Translations under genes and position numbers: made by a program
DNA from: Syngnathus acus
Lineage: Eukaryota > Chordata > Actinopteri > Syngnathiformes > Syngnathidae
Length of the DNA stretch: 64,000 nt
Direction of reading: 5' to 3'
NCBI RefSeq assembly: GCF_901709675.1
Contig: NC_051088.1
Location: 8,460,193 to 8,524,192 of the forward strand
In this document: piece after piece, positions 36,336 to 48,700 of the stretch
How positions within the stretch are numbered: position 1 is the stretch's first letter
Layout of the letters: every line of letters starts with the position of its first letter
Notes under the pieces: generated by a model
What the model was told of the DNA's origin: nothing
The model's input: the letters and a program-made list of their open reading frames with translations, nothing else
Databases searched by the model: none

Positions 36336-39300
36336 TATTAATTCCGTATCTGCTTAATACAGAAACTTATAAAGAAACTTTATCTTATATTTGATTCAAT
36401 CACTCACCTCTGGAAAAAATTAAACCTGGACGCTGGCACCAAAGAGTCAAGCTTAAAAATGTGGTTACTGTGTGTCAAGATTCAAGTGCATCAATTATTT
36501 AAAATACAGTAGAGAACTTTGTTAATTGAAAAAGTAAATTCATTACATATAGTAGTCACAACTCAATGAAATATTTGTCTTCTGAGGGGATTAATTGTGT
36601 ACAGCTAGTAGGAACGCAAAGTTCGCATTCTGGAAAAAAAAAATCACAATCAATTTTGTATACAAATATGATCGGAACCTTCCTTTTCAAAAGCACTTCC
36701 ATGTGTTTAATGAATTGTTTCACCTGGGGTCGATGGAATTTTTATTGAGACCACCTGTCATATTTTGTCAAACTTATGATCGACCTGATCGCACTGAATA
36801 AATCTCATTCTTTAACTGCACAGCCTCTGCAGAAGTATCATCTGAAATATAAACTACACAGTTCTTGTTGGAAGCATCCTCATGATTTGGTATTGATGAT
36901 ACCAAGCAAATACTGGTGCCAGTATCCCCAATACCAATACTTTTAGGGTAAACATTATAAAATTTTAAATTGCTTTTCCTATAAAATAACACTTCTCAAA
37001 CTTGTCAAGTAGTACTAATCTGCATAACCTTAGGCAACTGCCTCTCTTAAAGCAACCCTGACATGAAATTCTCAACTTTTTTTTTTTTTTTAAATCATAA
37101 ATATGCATCCCCCAGCCAAGGTAAGTCCCCAAAGTTGTGAGAAGAATGACCCATGTTTCTCTTGCCTATGGCTATTCAACATAGCACAAACAGCACTCTA
37201 AATGGGCTTGTGACTCTAGATTAGTTTGTGACGTCACTAACCCCGCCTTTTCATCTTGAGACGTCGTTAAACCCAGCTTCACCATTTATACCCATCCCTG
37301 TTTGAACTCTAATACAGGTATGGCAGGAGAACAATAGTGTCTTTCTTCTCCCTACATCTGAGCCACAGAAAGTCTAGTGATTGGACTTTATGCATCAAAT
37401 ATGCAACTCCTAAAACACGTTAATTTATCGGAAACAGTTTAGTTTGGGACAATACAACTGTGGATTAGCAGACCATCTTTCACTTTCCCTGGGATTGATA
37501 CCAACTCTCTGGAACAGTAAGTAACCCTGTTCAAGTCTATTTTTGGAGTTACTTCCTTCAGTGATATATTGTGGCTTTCTTTGCATTGTTACCTTTGTTA
37601 CCATTGTTGCCTGGTTGATGTAACGTTGATGGTAGCCAGCGGGCCAGTCACGGCCCAAGCAGGCCTCAGTTAAGATGGGGTGCTGGCTGCTGCAGCTGAC
37701 GCCCTGTGGGCTCCATGGGAGGGCAGCCGGTTGTGGCTGGCGGGGGCATCTTGGCCTCCCTGTAGAGCAGTCGTGCTGATACCATATCTCAGGCAGGCTC
37801 GGCTGTGTCGTGGTCAGACACGCTTATTTGAGTGATTGCTTTGAGCGGAACTTTGAAAGGTTACGGAGGAGTGGACCTCCAGCTTATGCATGAGGCAGTA
37901 TTACTGAAGATTCTGACGTCAAAGAGTCAATGTGAACAGAAGCATGTGGAACAATGAACAAAAAAACCATCAAAATCCACTCATTCAGTGCTAGGCCAAC
38001 AGTCGACCTTCTTGATGGAGCTTGTAACTCTACAAAATTTTGTAAAGAAAGTGTTTTGATACAGTAGTACGGTGCCCAGAGGAGGGTTGTTTTCCTTTAA
38101 ATTCCTTCAATCCACACACCTAGCTTGTTTTTATTTGAAGATAAGTTCAACCATATCTACCATTGCTTTGGTTTACTTACTGTTGGCCTAGTACTGCCAA
38201 TCAGAGAGAACACAAGAGGAAAAGTTTGGAATACTGATTAGTACCAATCTTATCGATACTTGTATGGATCCGCATATATGAATACGAATTGGTAATCTTA
38301 TCCTGAAAAGCTGTACCCAAGCCCCTTTTATAAAACATCCTTTTTTTGCTGTTCATGACTGCAAGCCTATGCAATGTTGATGTTGGTGGATTCCACCACT
38401 TCATGTCCCCGGTGGGCCCTAACAAGGGAAGCTCTGACCCGAGCTGGGCTTCACTCAAGTTTCGACCACAGTCATGCCGTTGTTTATACAGTATTGCTGC
38501 CCAGTGCGAAACAGGCGGCAATAGTGGAGGGATGGCAAGCTTACTGGAATTGGGCAGTGACTGTAAGCTGAAATGAAAACCATTCAGATTGGTAAAACAC
38601 TGTGAACTGAAAGAAACAAGTAGTCGGTTTGTAACAAATAAACTTTGGATTTTTATTTGGCATTGCTTTATGTGCAAAAAAACAAGTAACAGACTCTTTG
38701 TATCTAATCCCTAGTCACTCAAACTCAGCATACAAAGTCTATTAATAGTAGGGGTGGGAGCAAATATAGACATTATTAACCCTTGCAGTACACTAGAATT
38801 AATACACAAACATGGACATTGCAACGATCTCATCTCTAGTTGATTAATAGATGAAATGTAAATGTAATTTCTTTATTTACAATTTTTCTACAATGCAAAA
38901 TGACACTTTTCCCTCTTTCAGTTACATAAATATTGCCATCAATCAAAGGTGGTTTTCATCCAATGATATTGCATAATCCATGTAATGTTGCTCTTGGTGG
39001 CAAAATATCTCAACGATATCAACTTGCATATTTGTCCCCCCTAGCTACTAAGACGACATACATCACTGTACAACAATAAATATCTAATGCATCGATATGT
39101 ATAATTTAACATTTTTCCAGATACCAGAGGAGCTTTGGACTGAATTTTCAGGTTCACAGTTAGTACCTGCAAAAGGAGAACCAGCTCCACAACAATAAGG
39201 CTTCACTCATTGGTCCCAGGCTCAAAGAGCCATGCTCGTTTCATGTAAGATACAGCTCCTTGCTGGTCGTTTAATCGACTATATCGATGCGTCATTCTTT

Positions 39301-40108
39301 TCAGGGGTTACACCCACCCCAAACTCCATGTGGCATTTTTCGGAAACACAGTGGAGCTAGTTGACTCACGAGACATTGTTTCGTCAGTACTTTGGAAATG
39401 CGGCGTCAGACAAACATTCTGCTGCAAAGTATATTTAAAGGCTAAAAGAAAGTTAGAACTACTGCTAAGAAACAGACAACATTAGCACAATTATTTCACA
39501 TGGAGCCTGGCCAGTAGTCACTCATCACACTGAACATTGTCAAAGACATAGTGCACCTTTATATGTTGCAGAAGTAGCAGTCATGTAGCCACACACTGAT
39601 CTACTTCAACGGTGAAGTGGCTTTTGTGATCAACTTCAGACAATATGCACGACAGCTCATGTAAAAGCATTACAAACTTCATCCGGGTTAAATCCAATCA
39701 AGTCAGTGTTTCACTTTTTACCCGACTACTTCTGGTGGTGTGTCTTCAAAATAAGAGCGTCTGGAAGTTCACCAAACTTTACAGCAGCATGAAGTAACCT
39801 TTCCACAGTTGAATAATTACATGAAGGCCAGAAATACCTCTCCATTGCGCAAGCGCCCACTCAGAGATCATTTGTGACATTGTAACAGGTCATGCCTATA
39901 GCCTCATTTTGTAGACGGGCTTGTTTTCCTTGCCTAAGAATGGACTGTATGTGGGATCTTGTGAACATTTTCATGAAAAAAGGTTCATTGTTAAGCCGCA
40001 CCATTAATTCATAGTGTTTAGTGACAGTTTTGTTGTTGCATACCATATTAATCCAGAAGGTAATATTTTTGTTAATTATTTATGAAAATGTACTAAGGGT
40101 TATATTCG
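36336..40108. other. Intergenic region between the two convergent genes
   Basis: No exon was recognised. A perfect TGACGTCA element occurs at 37229-37236. A run of T lies at 37079-37091. Repetitive 'ATACCAATAC'-type sequence is near 36890-36950. Short frames around 38346-38677 overlap on both strands without domains. The 3' UTR of chst13 probably ends near 40430. Confidence 0.5.
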
Positions 40109-40315
40109 GTGATGTCAAAATGAAGCTTCAAATTTGCTTTATGAACCAGTTGTATTTTTGACTCCTCTAGATGGCACTGTTGGTTTCTATAAAGGGGTAT
40201 AAGAAATGACAAGTGAGTGTGCTTTCAGCCAAATGTCAAACTGAGTGTCCCATCTGGAGAAGTCAAAAAGTACAACTGATTCATGAAGCCAATTTAAGAT
40301 TCATTTTCCCATCAC
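40109..40315. mobile_element. Foldback MITE, copy 2 (downstream of chst13)
   Basis: Same family as 29121-29330 but inverted: its spacer order (AAAGGGGTATAAGAAATG, then CAGCCAAATGTCAAACTG) is the reverse complement of copy 1. Left arm: GATGTCAAAATGAAGCTTC, then AACCAGTTGTATTTTTGACT. Right arm: GTCAAAAAGTACAACTGATT, then ATTCATTTTCCCATCAC. There is no coding capacity. It lies just beyond the likely chst13 poly(A) site. Confidence 0.85.
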
Positions 40316-40449
40316 AGTATGTTTAAAAAGTCATTTTCTCCAACTTTTTAATTATGTCATTGTACTTTGAATTAAATTGACCTGGGAAAAAAATCTATTA
40401 TCAGAAATTGGACTTTTTTTTTTCCCCCTTGCGTATAAACGATCAGGAT

Positions 40450-40455
40450 TTTATT
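40450..40455 (-). terminator. Candidate chst13 polyadenylation signal
   Basis: TTTATT on the plus strand reads AATAAA on the minus strand, 184 bases past the chst13 stop codon. It is the first canonical hexamer seen downstream. Use of a more distal site cannot be excluded. Confidence 0.45.
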
Positions 40456-40638
40456 TTAAGGCTATATCGTGCAGCTCTTGATCAAGTAAATCTCACCAGA
40501 AAATTAAAAAATTCTCTGCATATGAGGCTCAACACACAGCAAGGAGGAGGAGGAGGAATCAGTCCACAGTGATGAAAAAGTGCAAATTCCCCATCCCAAA
40601 GAAAACTGCATCTAAATTACAAGATCAAGCCCCTCTCA

Positions 40639-43600
40639 TCAAGTTCTCAGATACTCCGGAGTCGAGTAGTTGAAGAGCAAGAAGTCCATACGATAAAGGT
40701 TGAACAGTCTCTTCTGGTAAAAAGGACTAATGTGTTTGAAGAAGCGTGCCGCCATGTTGCTATCCGTCCTGGTGCTTTTACTGGACGTTGGGAACTCAAC
40801 CGTGTCCTCCACCCCCGCCAACGAAAGCACAGCATGGGCGTCTCGCTCCAGCGTCTCATACTTGCCCACCACGTCGTAGTGGATCATACACGGATGGCAG
40901 AGGGAGTGCACCCTCTCCCAATGCTCATTGAAAAGCTCCTCTCGTTGGGTCCGAGGGTCTACCAGATACTGGACAAACTCGTGGAAAGACGCGTCATTCC
41001 CATTCTCCAGAGCCTCCGGGTCTGGGTTTTTCCGGTGCCGCCGGATGATCTTCGTCCCATAGCGCTTGTGGAAAGCTGTGTTGTAGCTACGTGTGAACTT
41101 GTTGCGGTAAGCTGACACCAGGCGCTCAAAAGGCTCCCTCACGAAGATGAACTTGAGGTAACTGCGGAGGCGGCGGTTGATCTCGGGGGCCGAGAACTCG
41201 GACAGTGTGCGCAGGTTGCCTGCTACGTGGGCCTCATTGGCGGGGATAGCAAGGGGTTCGGTGTAACGGCCGTCGCTGGTGAGGACCATGAGGATGCGCT
41301 TCCAGTTGGTGCAGGCCACCTGGAAGGGAGGCCGCATTACATGACCCAGACATACCAGCGTAACAATTTGTTTAATGCCATTTTAACTTCATCTTAGAAC
41401 ATTACGATTAAGAATATATGGATTACAGATGATTTGAATATGACAAGATATTCCTTTTCTGTACCACTGTGAGTGCAAAAGTTGACGCACAATTACCCCA
41501 AATTCTCCGTAAATTCCACTTACACCTCAGACTAAACTGATCTACTCCCTCAAATAAAAAGCTTGCTTGTGTTGAGATATGTGACTTCAACATGAAGCTT
41601 ACTGCACCCATTGCAAAACTCTTCTTCATGTGTGTCTCTACATCTGTATTACTGTGGCCAAAGTGTACACACCGAAGGAGTGGCACAATGTCCACTGAAA
41701 TGAAGCAAAAAATGTGGCAAAACGTTCATTCTTTACGGTTTTCATTTCTGTATGCATTTCTTATGTTACAATATTAGAGGCTTGTATTTTCATACAAGTG
41801 TTCTGCGTTATAAGCGTGGCCATGGAACAAATTAACTGTGTTCGGAAAGGTCGTATTTACCAACCTTGGGTACATAGCAGTAAATGAGGCTGTGTTTGTC
41901 ATCCACAATGAGGTGTTTAAGATCTTCTGGGGAAAGAACCTGCCGCTTCTTCGTATGACTCAGACAAGCCTGCTCCAGCAGCTCCCTGCGACCTTGAAGT
42001 GACTTCTGATCAGCCAACAGCTGCCGCTGCTTGAAGGACAAGGGTTAAAATAACATAAACAGGGGCAACTTCTAAAAGTGCCGACTAGTTGCGGGATGAC
42101 ATGAACAGCTGTAGAATACAATTTGGTAGGAAAGCCATGATCTCCAAGCCGTAGTTTTTTTAAGATTTTCTTTTCCACAATAGTAAACAACTTACAGCAA
42201 AGTTATCAGTTGCGTTACGTCGTTATTTTAATACCGCAGCAGAAGGATGACAAAAAATGTTAAGGTATAAACTGATTGGTTTTGGTGGGCTTGACAAATT
42301 TGGACAACAAAATGTACATTGTACCAAACAGAAGCAAACTGTATTTGATGTGTGTGTTCTTACCTGGTCTCCACTATAGAGGGTCTGCAGTGGACTTCTC
42401 CTGCTTTTCTTTGGCGTGCTACTGGTCCCAACACTGGGTTCTGTAATCAGACATTTTTGGGTCATATTCTCAAGCTTGGTTTATGCCTGATGCGTGAAGG
42501 CTGCTCGTGGATATAAGACGTGGGGAATCTGGCCGGCACGTGTTTTACGGCATTTTATACTCTGTATAGCTTGCTCCTGCAGTTAGGCGATATTCTCCCA
42601 TACTCTAGGGGGCAATGAAAAACGTCTACAGCATACGAACAACACAACACAGTAACATAAGTAAGGAATTATACTTTTAACGACATGGTGACACTTGCAG
42701 GTTACACAATGATAACACATAGTATGTGTGTGTTTTAGTGTTGTTGGTGATAAGCTCAACTCTTTCAGAATTGTTGGTCTATTCTTTGTTCCACCTTCAT
42801 CTCCACTCTTCCCGCTGGCATCCTTTCTTGCTTTTATAAAAACAATATCTTAAGTTTGTCCAATTTCTTTTTATCACTGTGAAAATGGCAGGAAAGTCAC
42901 AGGTATTAAAATTTTACTCGCCATGTGAGGTGGCCAGAGGGTGACCAGAATACCTCATTGCTCCGCTCCCAGGGTTGGCTCCTACTCTGGTTTCTCCTCC
43001 ATCATTTTATAGGAACTTCATGTCTTATCCAATGCCTATTATGTAGACTTATTTAACCTTTAAGGGGGTCTTTTCTTTTACATTCCATAAACAAATTTGC
43101 CAGTAGGACCAGTCCTTACAGAACTGATAGAAAAGTTGCAAATGTCCTGTATTGTTTTTCATCAAAGCATTCTTCTTTTCACTGTCCCTTTTCCCACTCC
43201 CATCCCCCATCCATCCAAGACTGGCTGTGGTATTGAGGTCTGGCTAAAAAAGCTGAGAAGTGATTAGTTTTGCACATGTGGCTGAAACAATGTATAGGTC
43301 TGCTTCACAACTTCACACAAAGCCTTCGTACGAGGAGGAGAATGGACTTCATGATTTATAACGCGAGAAAAGTTCTCTAAAAAGCTCTTACAGGTATTAA
43401 AGGTAAAATCTACATTGGATGGCAGTCTTTACAGTATATGAGAACCTGGAATTTACTTCAGTGTACTGAATATTCCCACAATTTGTTTCCCAAAGGAGAA
43501 TTAGTATCAGAAAAAGCTCCCCTATGGTGTGGAGCCTTGAGCAGGAACAGACAACGCCTGGGTTGAGGGCTTGAGTTAAAAAAAACAAAACAAAAAAAAA

Positions 43601-45712
43601 GTATTTTACCAGTTTGACTATAGCCAAAATGAAGATGTGATTTAGAGCCTTAATAGTATGTCGTGGCAGCACAGAATGCAGCCTACTCGTGGAAAGTAAA
43701 TACACATGACACAGTGTCTGTGAGACTGGGGAATCTCAACTTACAGTTTAGCGGTATATCTTTATTTCTTTATCTTAACAAGTGACATCTTGTCTCATAC
43801 ACAAGGGCGTTGATAAAAAAAAACTGCAGCGCATAGTGAACACGGCTGGTAAGGTTATTGGTGCTTCACTCCCCTCCTTGAAGGACATTTACACCTCCCG
43901 CATGGCGACCACGATTGTGAGTGATGTGAGTCACCCCGCTCACTCTTTGTTCGATCTTCTGCCCTCTGGGAAGAGGTACAGGAGCCTGCGCTCCCGCACC
44001 ACCAGACTCACCAACAGCTTCATTCTCCAGGCTGTTAGGATCCTGAACTCTCTCCCCCCTTCTGCGTAGCGTCCTGTACTTTTGCGCTATATTCTGACTG
44101 TCTGCTGTATGCACACTTGCTCCATTTTTGCTCCTCTTATTTATTGTTATTTGTTTATTTATTATTTATTCATCACTCTTATTTATTCATTGTTTGTGCC
44201 TTCTTGTTTTTATTTTTTGGCGTTGTTTACTTGTATGTATATTGTGTACTATGTCTTGTCACCGTGGGATAGTGGGAACGTAATTTCGATTTCTTTGTGT
44301 CTTGGCATGTGAAGAAATTGACAATAAAGCAGACTTTGACTTTGACTTTTGACTTTATTTAATACCATTTAGGCTGTCACTATTGAATCTTCATTAGAAT
44401 AATTTATTCTATCGATTATTCCATTCAAATAACTGTATACAATTTTATTTGCGTTAAGGTATATTTAAAGGATATTTTCTACGATTACTGTTTATACATC
44501 AATCTATTTTAGTTTATTTGGTATTATTTAGTGATTAAAAGAAACGAATAAAAATCAGTTAAGCAATATCACACAAGTAGGATCGATGGTCATTGCATAT
44601 CTAAAGTAAAATCACATCATTGCATCTTATTTTAGTTATACACAAAAGATAAATCGAATGATTGTTTTTTAAATCTACCTATTCTTTGACCACCATATAT
44701 TTGGAGTGGAACAACATCGCTCATGGCTGGTTCAGAATCCACCACTACCACCACATTCTTTAGGATTGCTCGAGAAAATGATACAAATTAAGTTGCTTGT
44801 ACAATAAAACAAAACTACAGGCACACTCAAAATAAATGTATTACACCTTAAAGTTACAGCTCACATTTTAGCAGTTCCAAACCTTTCCTGTCACCATGTG
44901 ACAGTACTCAGGATATGACTATGAGGAACTGAGACAGTAAATCCAATGAATACACTAAAATATATATATATATATTTTTAAATTGCAACACCATCTCATG
45001 TGACTAGCAAAGGGATGGTCCATGTGTATTGGCTTGTACACTGCTTCTTGAACAAAGACTGTGCTGTGATTAATAAGTGCAATAAACCAATGCATCAAAT
45101 GTATCATGAATTCATAGTAACTCAGCAATTCATATTTAAATCATTATTTAGTTCTCAGATTTACAGCTTTCTTAACTCATTGCTTTTCAAGTGCACAGGA
45201 TGCATTTAATAGCTAGAGAACAAGGTAGGTCACCAGCGGTTGATGGAAAGTCTGAAAGCCAAACAGGCCTGTAAATAAGAGTGAAAGAAGCCTGTGTCCA
45301 CCAGATGTGTCTTTTTCTAGGCTGGCAGTGCTTGCAACCTCATTTGCAATGCACTTCCTTCAGCAATAATCACATTAGAAATGCCTACTTGCACCTCAGC
45401 TCGCCTTTGTTGTGAACACGGTTACTGAATTTGCTCCATAGTTAAAATGATTAACGCCGTGGTTTAAGATGACTTAATCCTCCTTCACACTGCTGATAAT
45501 TACCTGAGGCTGCTTGCTGATGAGAATGTGAAGTATTGATAGATGGGCTTTCTTATTATTGTATGTTCAAGAAATGACCTGTCTTTGTCACTTGTGCAAG
45601 TTGCCGGAATGTGGGGCAGATAAGTGTCTTGTTAAAAAAAGAAAGATCATTGATCCAACCCAATTATGGTGAATTTGATCAGGGCACAGGTCAGATTCTA
45701 AGCCACACCGAC

Positions 45713-45770
<58 letters not shown>

Positions 45771-48700
45771 TCGTGTGTGTGATCGTGTGATCCTATTTCA
45801 GTCATCAATATGACAACAGCGAGCATCCTAAAATTTTTAGAAATCAATTTATTGAGCACATTATTGTCATCATCATTTTACTTTTTAAATCATCCCACTG
45901 GCACAAACGCAGCTATGGAGGGGGCATAGGAACAATCAGTGGTGGGGATGGACACATGAGGTCCAAGGACAGATTCAAGTGGTCAGTAGTAATCACCAGC
46001 TCATTTTGGATGACTGGCACCTATTTATGTTGTCTGTGGTTTGCCCCTTCCATTTCCAATTCCAGTTCTTTGAGACTTTTGTGATTCAGGGGCAGGGCTA
46101 TCGCAACAAACTTGACTTGTTGTAATGTCCCTTCTGCCTACACTGGAGTGCATCTGAAGGTGACTTTGTTTAGCCTTGCCCTCCCTCTTCAATTAAATTC
46201 TTCCACTGATCGTGCACCACATTCCATCTGCAGCATGACATTCCTGTGTCTGTCTGATTTCTTCCACCAATGCTCTGTTCAGCTCGATACTGTCTGAGAG
46301 GGAAGTTTGGTGTCGAGTCTAATAAATTGATACTCTTGGCATTCTTTTATGCATCTGTCCTTTGTTTTATTTAAGCAACATCATGTTTGTTTTGGTCACT
46401 ACAATGTAGATTTGAAAATTCCATACCATAATCTCTTGTCTGCAACCTATTCACGTAAAAGGTTCATATTTTGTTTCTGTATAACCATCTTTTTCTGCGT
46501 CATACGCTCTGACACACCAGAAAGCCACAGCTTCCGCTCAAACCCAGGAAGTGAAGCAATGCAGACGGTTGAAGCTGAGCCCCTACACAAACAGGTCAGG
46601 GTTCAGTGTCTGTTAAGTGCTTAAAGTCTATGCAGTGGTATTAATATTCTTTTCCCGAATAAACACGAGTCCACTCAGTCAACGTGACGTTATAAACAGG
46701 ACAGCACGAGCTTAAAACAATTGGTGGGAGAAGGATGTTCGTTAATGTGTGGGCCAGTTCTTTAATCTTCAATCAGCACAAAATCAGGGTCCTGCTTTGT
46801 GAGCAAATTAGCTTCCCTGTTTAAAAAGCTCTTCCGCTCAGTGATCATGATAAAGAGCTGAGAACATTATGCGACATTGACTGAGTAGATATTTACTTTG
46901 AGAAGTAAAAAGCTTTCACTTACTAAATCCTCTTTTTAGCAAGGCCGTGTACAGCAGAAAAGTAATAGTCGACATATTAAAAGTGAAAGTAGAAGAGCGT
47001 ATGAAGTCAGTGCTAGCTCGACATTTGTATTCGAGTACCAACCTGAAAGTATTTGTTAGATTTGGGGTTTAGCTCAGTAGAATGGGACACAGTCATGCTA
47101 GAACAGAAAGGTCCCCACAAATTTGAACACATTAATTGTCTAAAATGTCTTGGTATAATGAAGCATTAATATTCTTGAGAATCCAAATAGACCAGCTAAG
47201 CTGTGGTTGATTATTTCATCCAGGTCAAGTATACACGCAAAGTACATTTTGGTCCTGAAAAGGAAACTAAAGCCAAATAAGAAAAACAAGGAGCCTCCTT
47301 TACACGGGGCAGACATATGAGCATGCTTAAGCGCGACACATGGTTGCAATTACACCGGCAAGATGATGTGAGTTTACAATAGGTGATATCCTTTGTAAGG
47401 TTGTGCAGACACTTGCTTTTAAATGTTCCTTTTAATGATAGGGTATAAACTGGGGTAGTTGTCCAGTACCAGGATGAAATATTTATATAATAAAGTTCCC
47501 TGCTGGTTTGTACTCAGACTGTGCTTGAGGCAGGCTGACCGCATTTACACAGGATATCACGTTGAGACAGGACACTTGACTTTGTCACTTATTTCTGGTC
47601 ATTCTGCTTTTTGTTTTTTATTATGTAAGGTGGCAGTAACTGGCCAGTGGAACGATTGCACCCATTGTCCGATATGCTTAGATATTGAGCACCTGTCTAT
47701 GTCTTTCAGCTGTGTTGGGGGCCAAAGAAATTCAGCATGCTTGAACAAAGCTCGTGGAATTCACACTGGTTATATAAACCACTTGTTAGTCAAGTGTCAT
47801 GAAGCAATTTTATGCGTTGTCTAGTGTCAGTTAGCCCTTAAGCCGTTTGATTATACAAGTACTGGACTTTCATATGGCTCGAAACTGCAATACACTAGGG
47901 TGGAACAATTTAGGAGGAAAGAATATCATTGTGACATTTCCACGTGCAATATGTGTATCACAAAGACGTGCAATAAATTGAAATGGTGTGGAATTGTATT
48001 TATGTTTAGCTTCAGAGAGCATTTGGAGGAATAGTGTTGTCACGATACCAACATTTTGGCTTCGATACTAAACTTGCATAGAGTACCTCGATACTGGTAC
48101 CAAAACGGTACTTTGACAAAAATTTGAAAATATTGCAAGAATAAAACTGACAAGAGCTTTATTTTCTTTTATTATTATTAATTCAAAATATTAGAATATG
48201 CTTCATCAGAAAATAACATTTTAAAGCAATACTTGTTAACACATAAGCAAAGATAAACATTGTTAAACACCATTGAACAGAAAAATAAGTTCTGACCTAT
48301 TAAAGTGATGTCTATCCTAATGCAGTATTGAGCAGGTGAATGATAAAAGGTCGAGCACAGGTCTTACAGACTTACACATTTCTGGTTATGTGTCCAGTTT
48401 CAAATAAGTGTGTGTCTCTTTACCGCCTACAGTAAGTGTGAGCTAAAATTAGCTGTGGTGGACTGACTCACTCAGAAGGCCTTAATGTCTTCAGCTTAAA
48501 GCTGTGAGGAGGAATCCATCACTGTCACAACTCAGGAGAACCAACTTTACCTCTTTGAGTCAACTGTGGCACTGTGGTGAGAAACTTGTCTGGTCCTGAC
48601 TTTTTGTAAACGGGATGCACTGTAGACTTATGGTGATTCCGATGGAGCTGTTAGCAAATTAGCACATGGGAATGGGTTTGACTTAAGTAAACACTCACGA

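Noticed and set aside
40732-41115. 127-codon plus-strand frame
   Set aside because: It is the antisense shadow of chst13 exon 4, whose reading matches the sulfotransferase family throughout.
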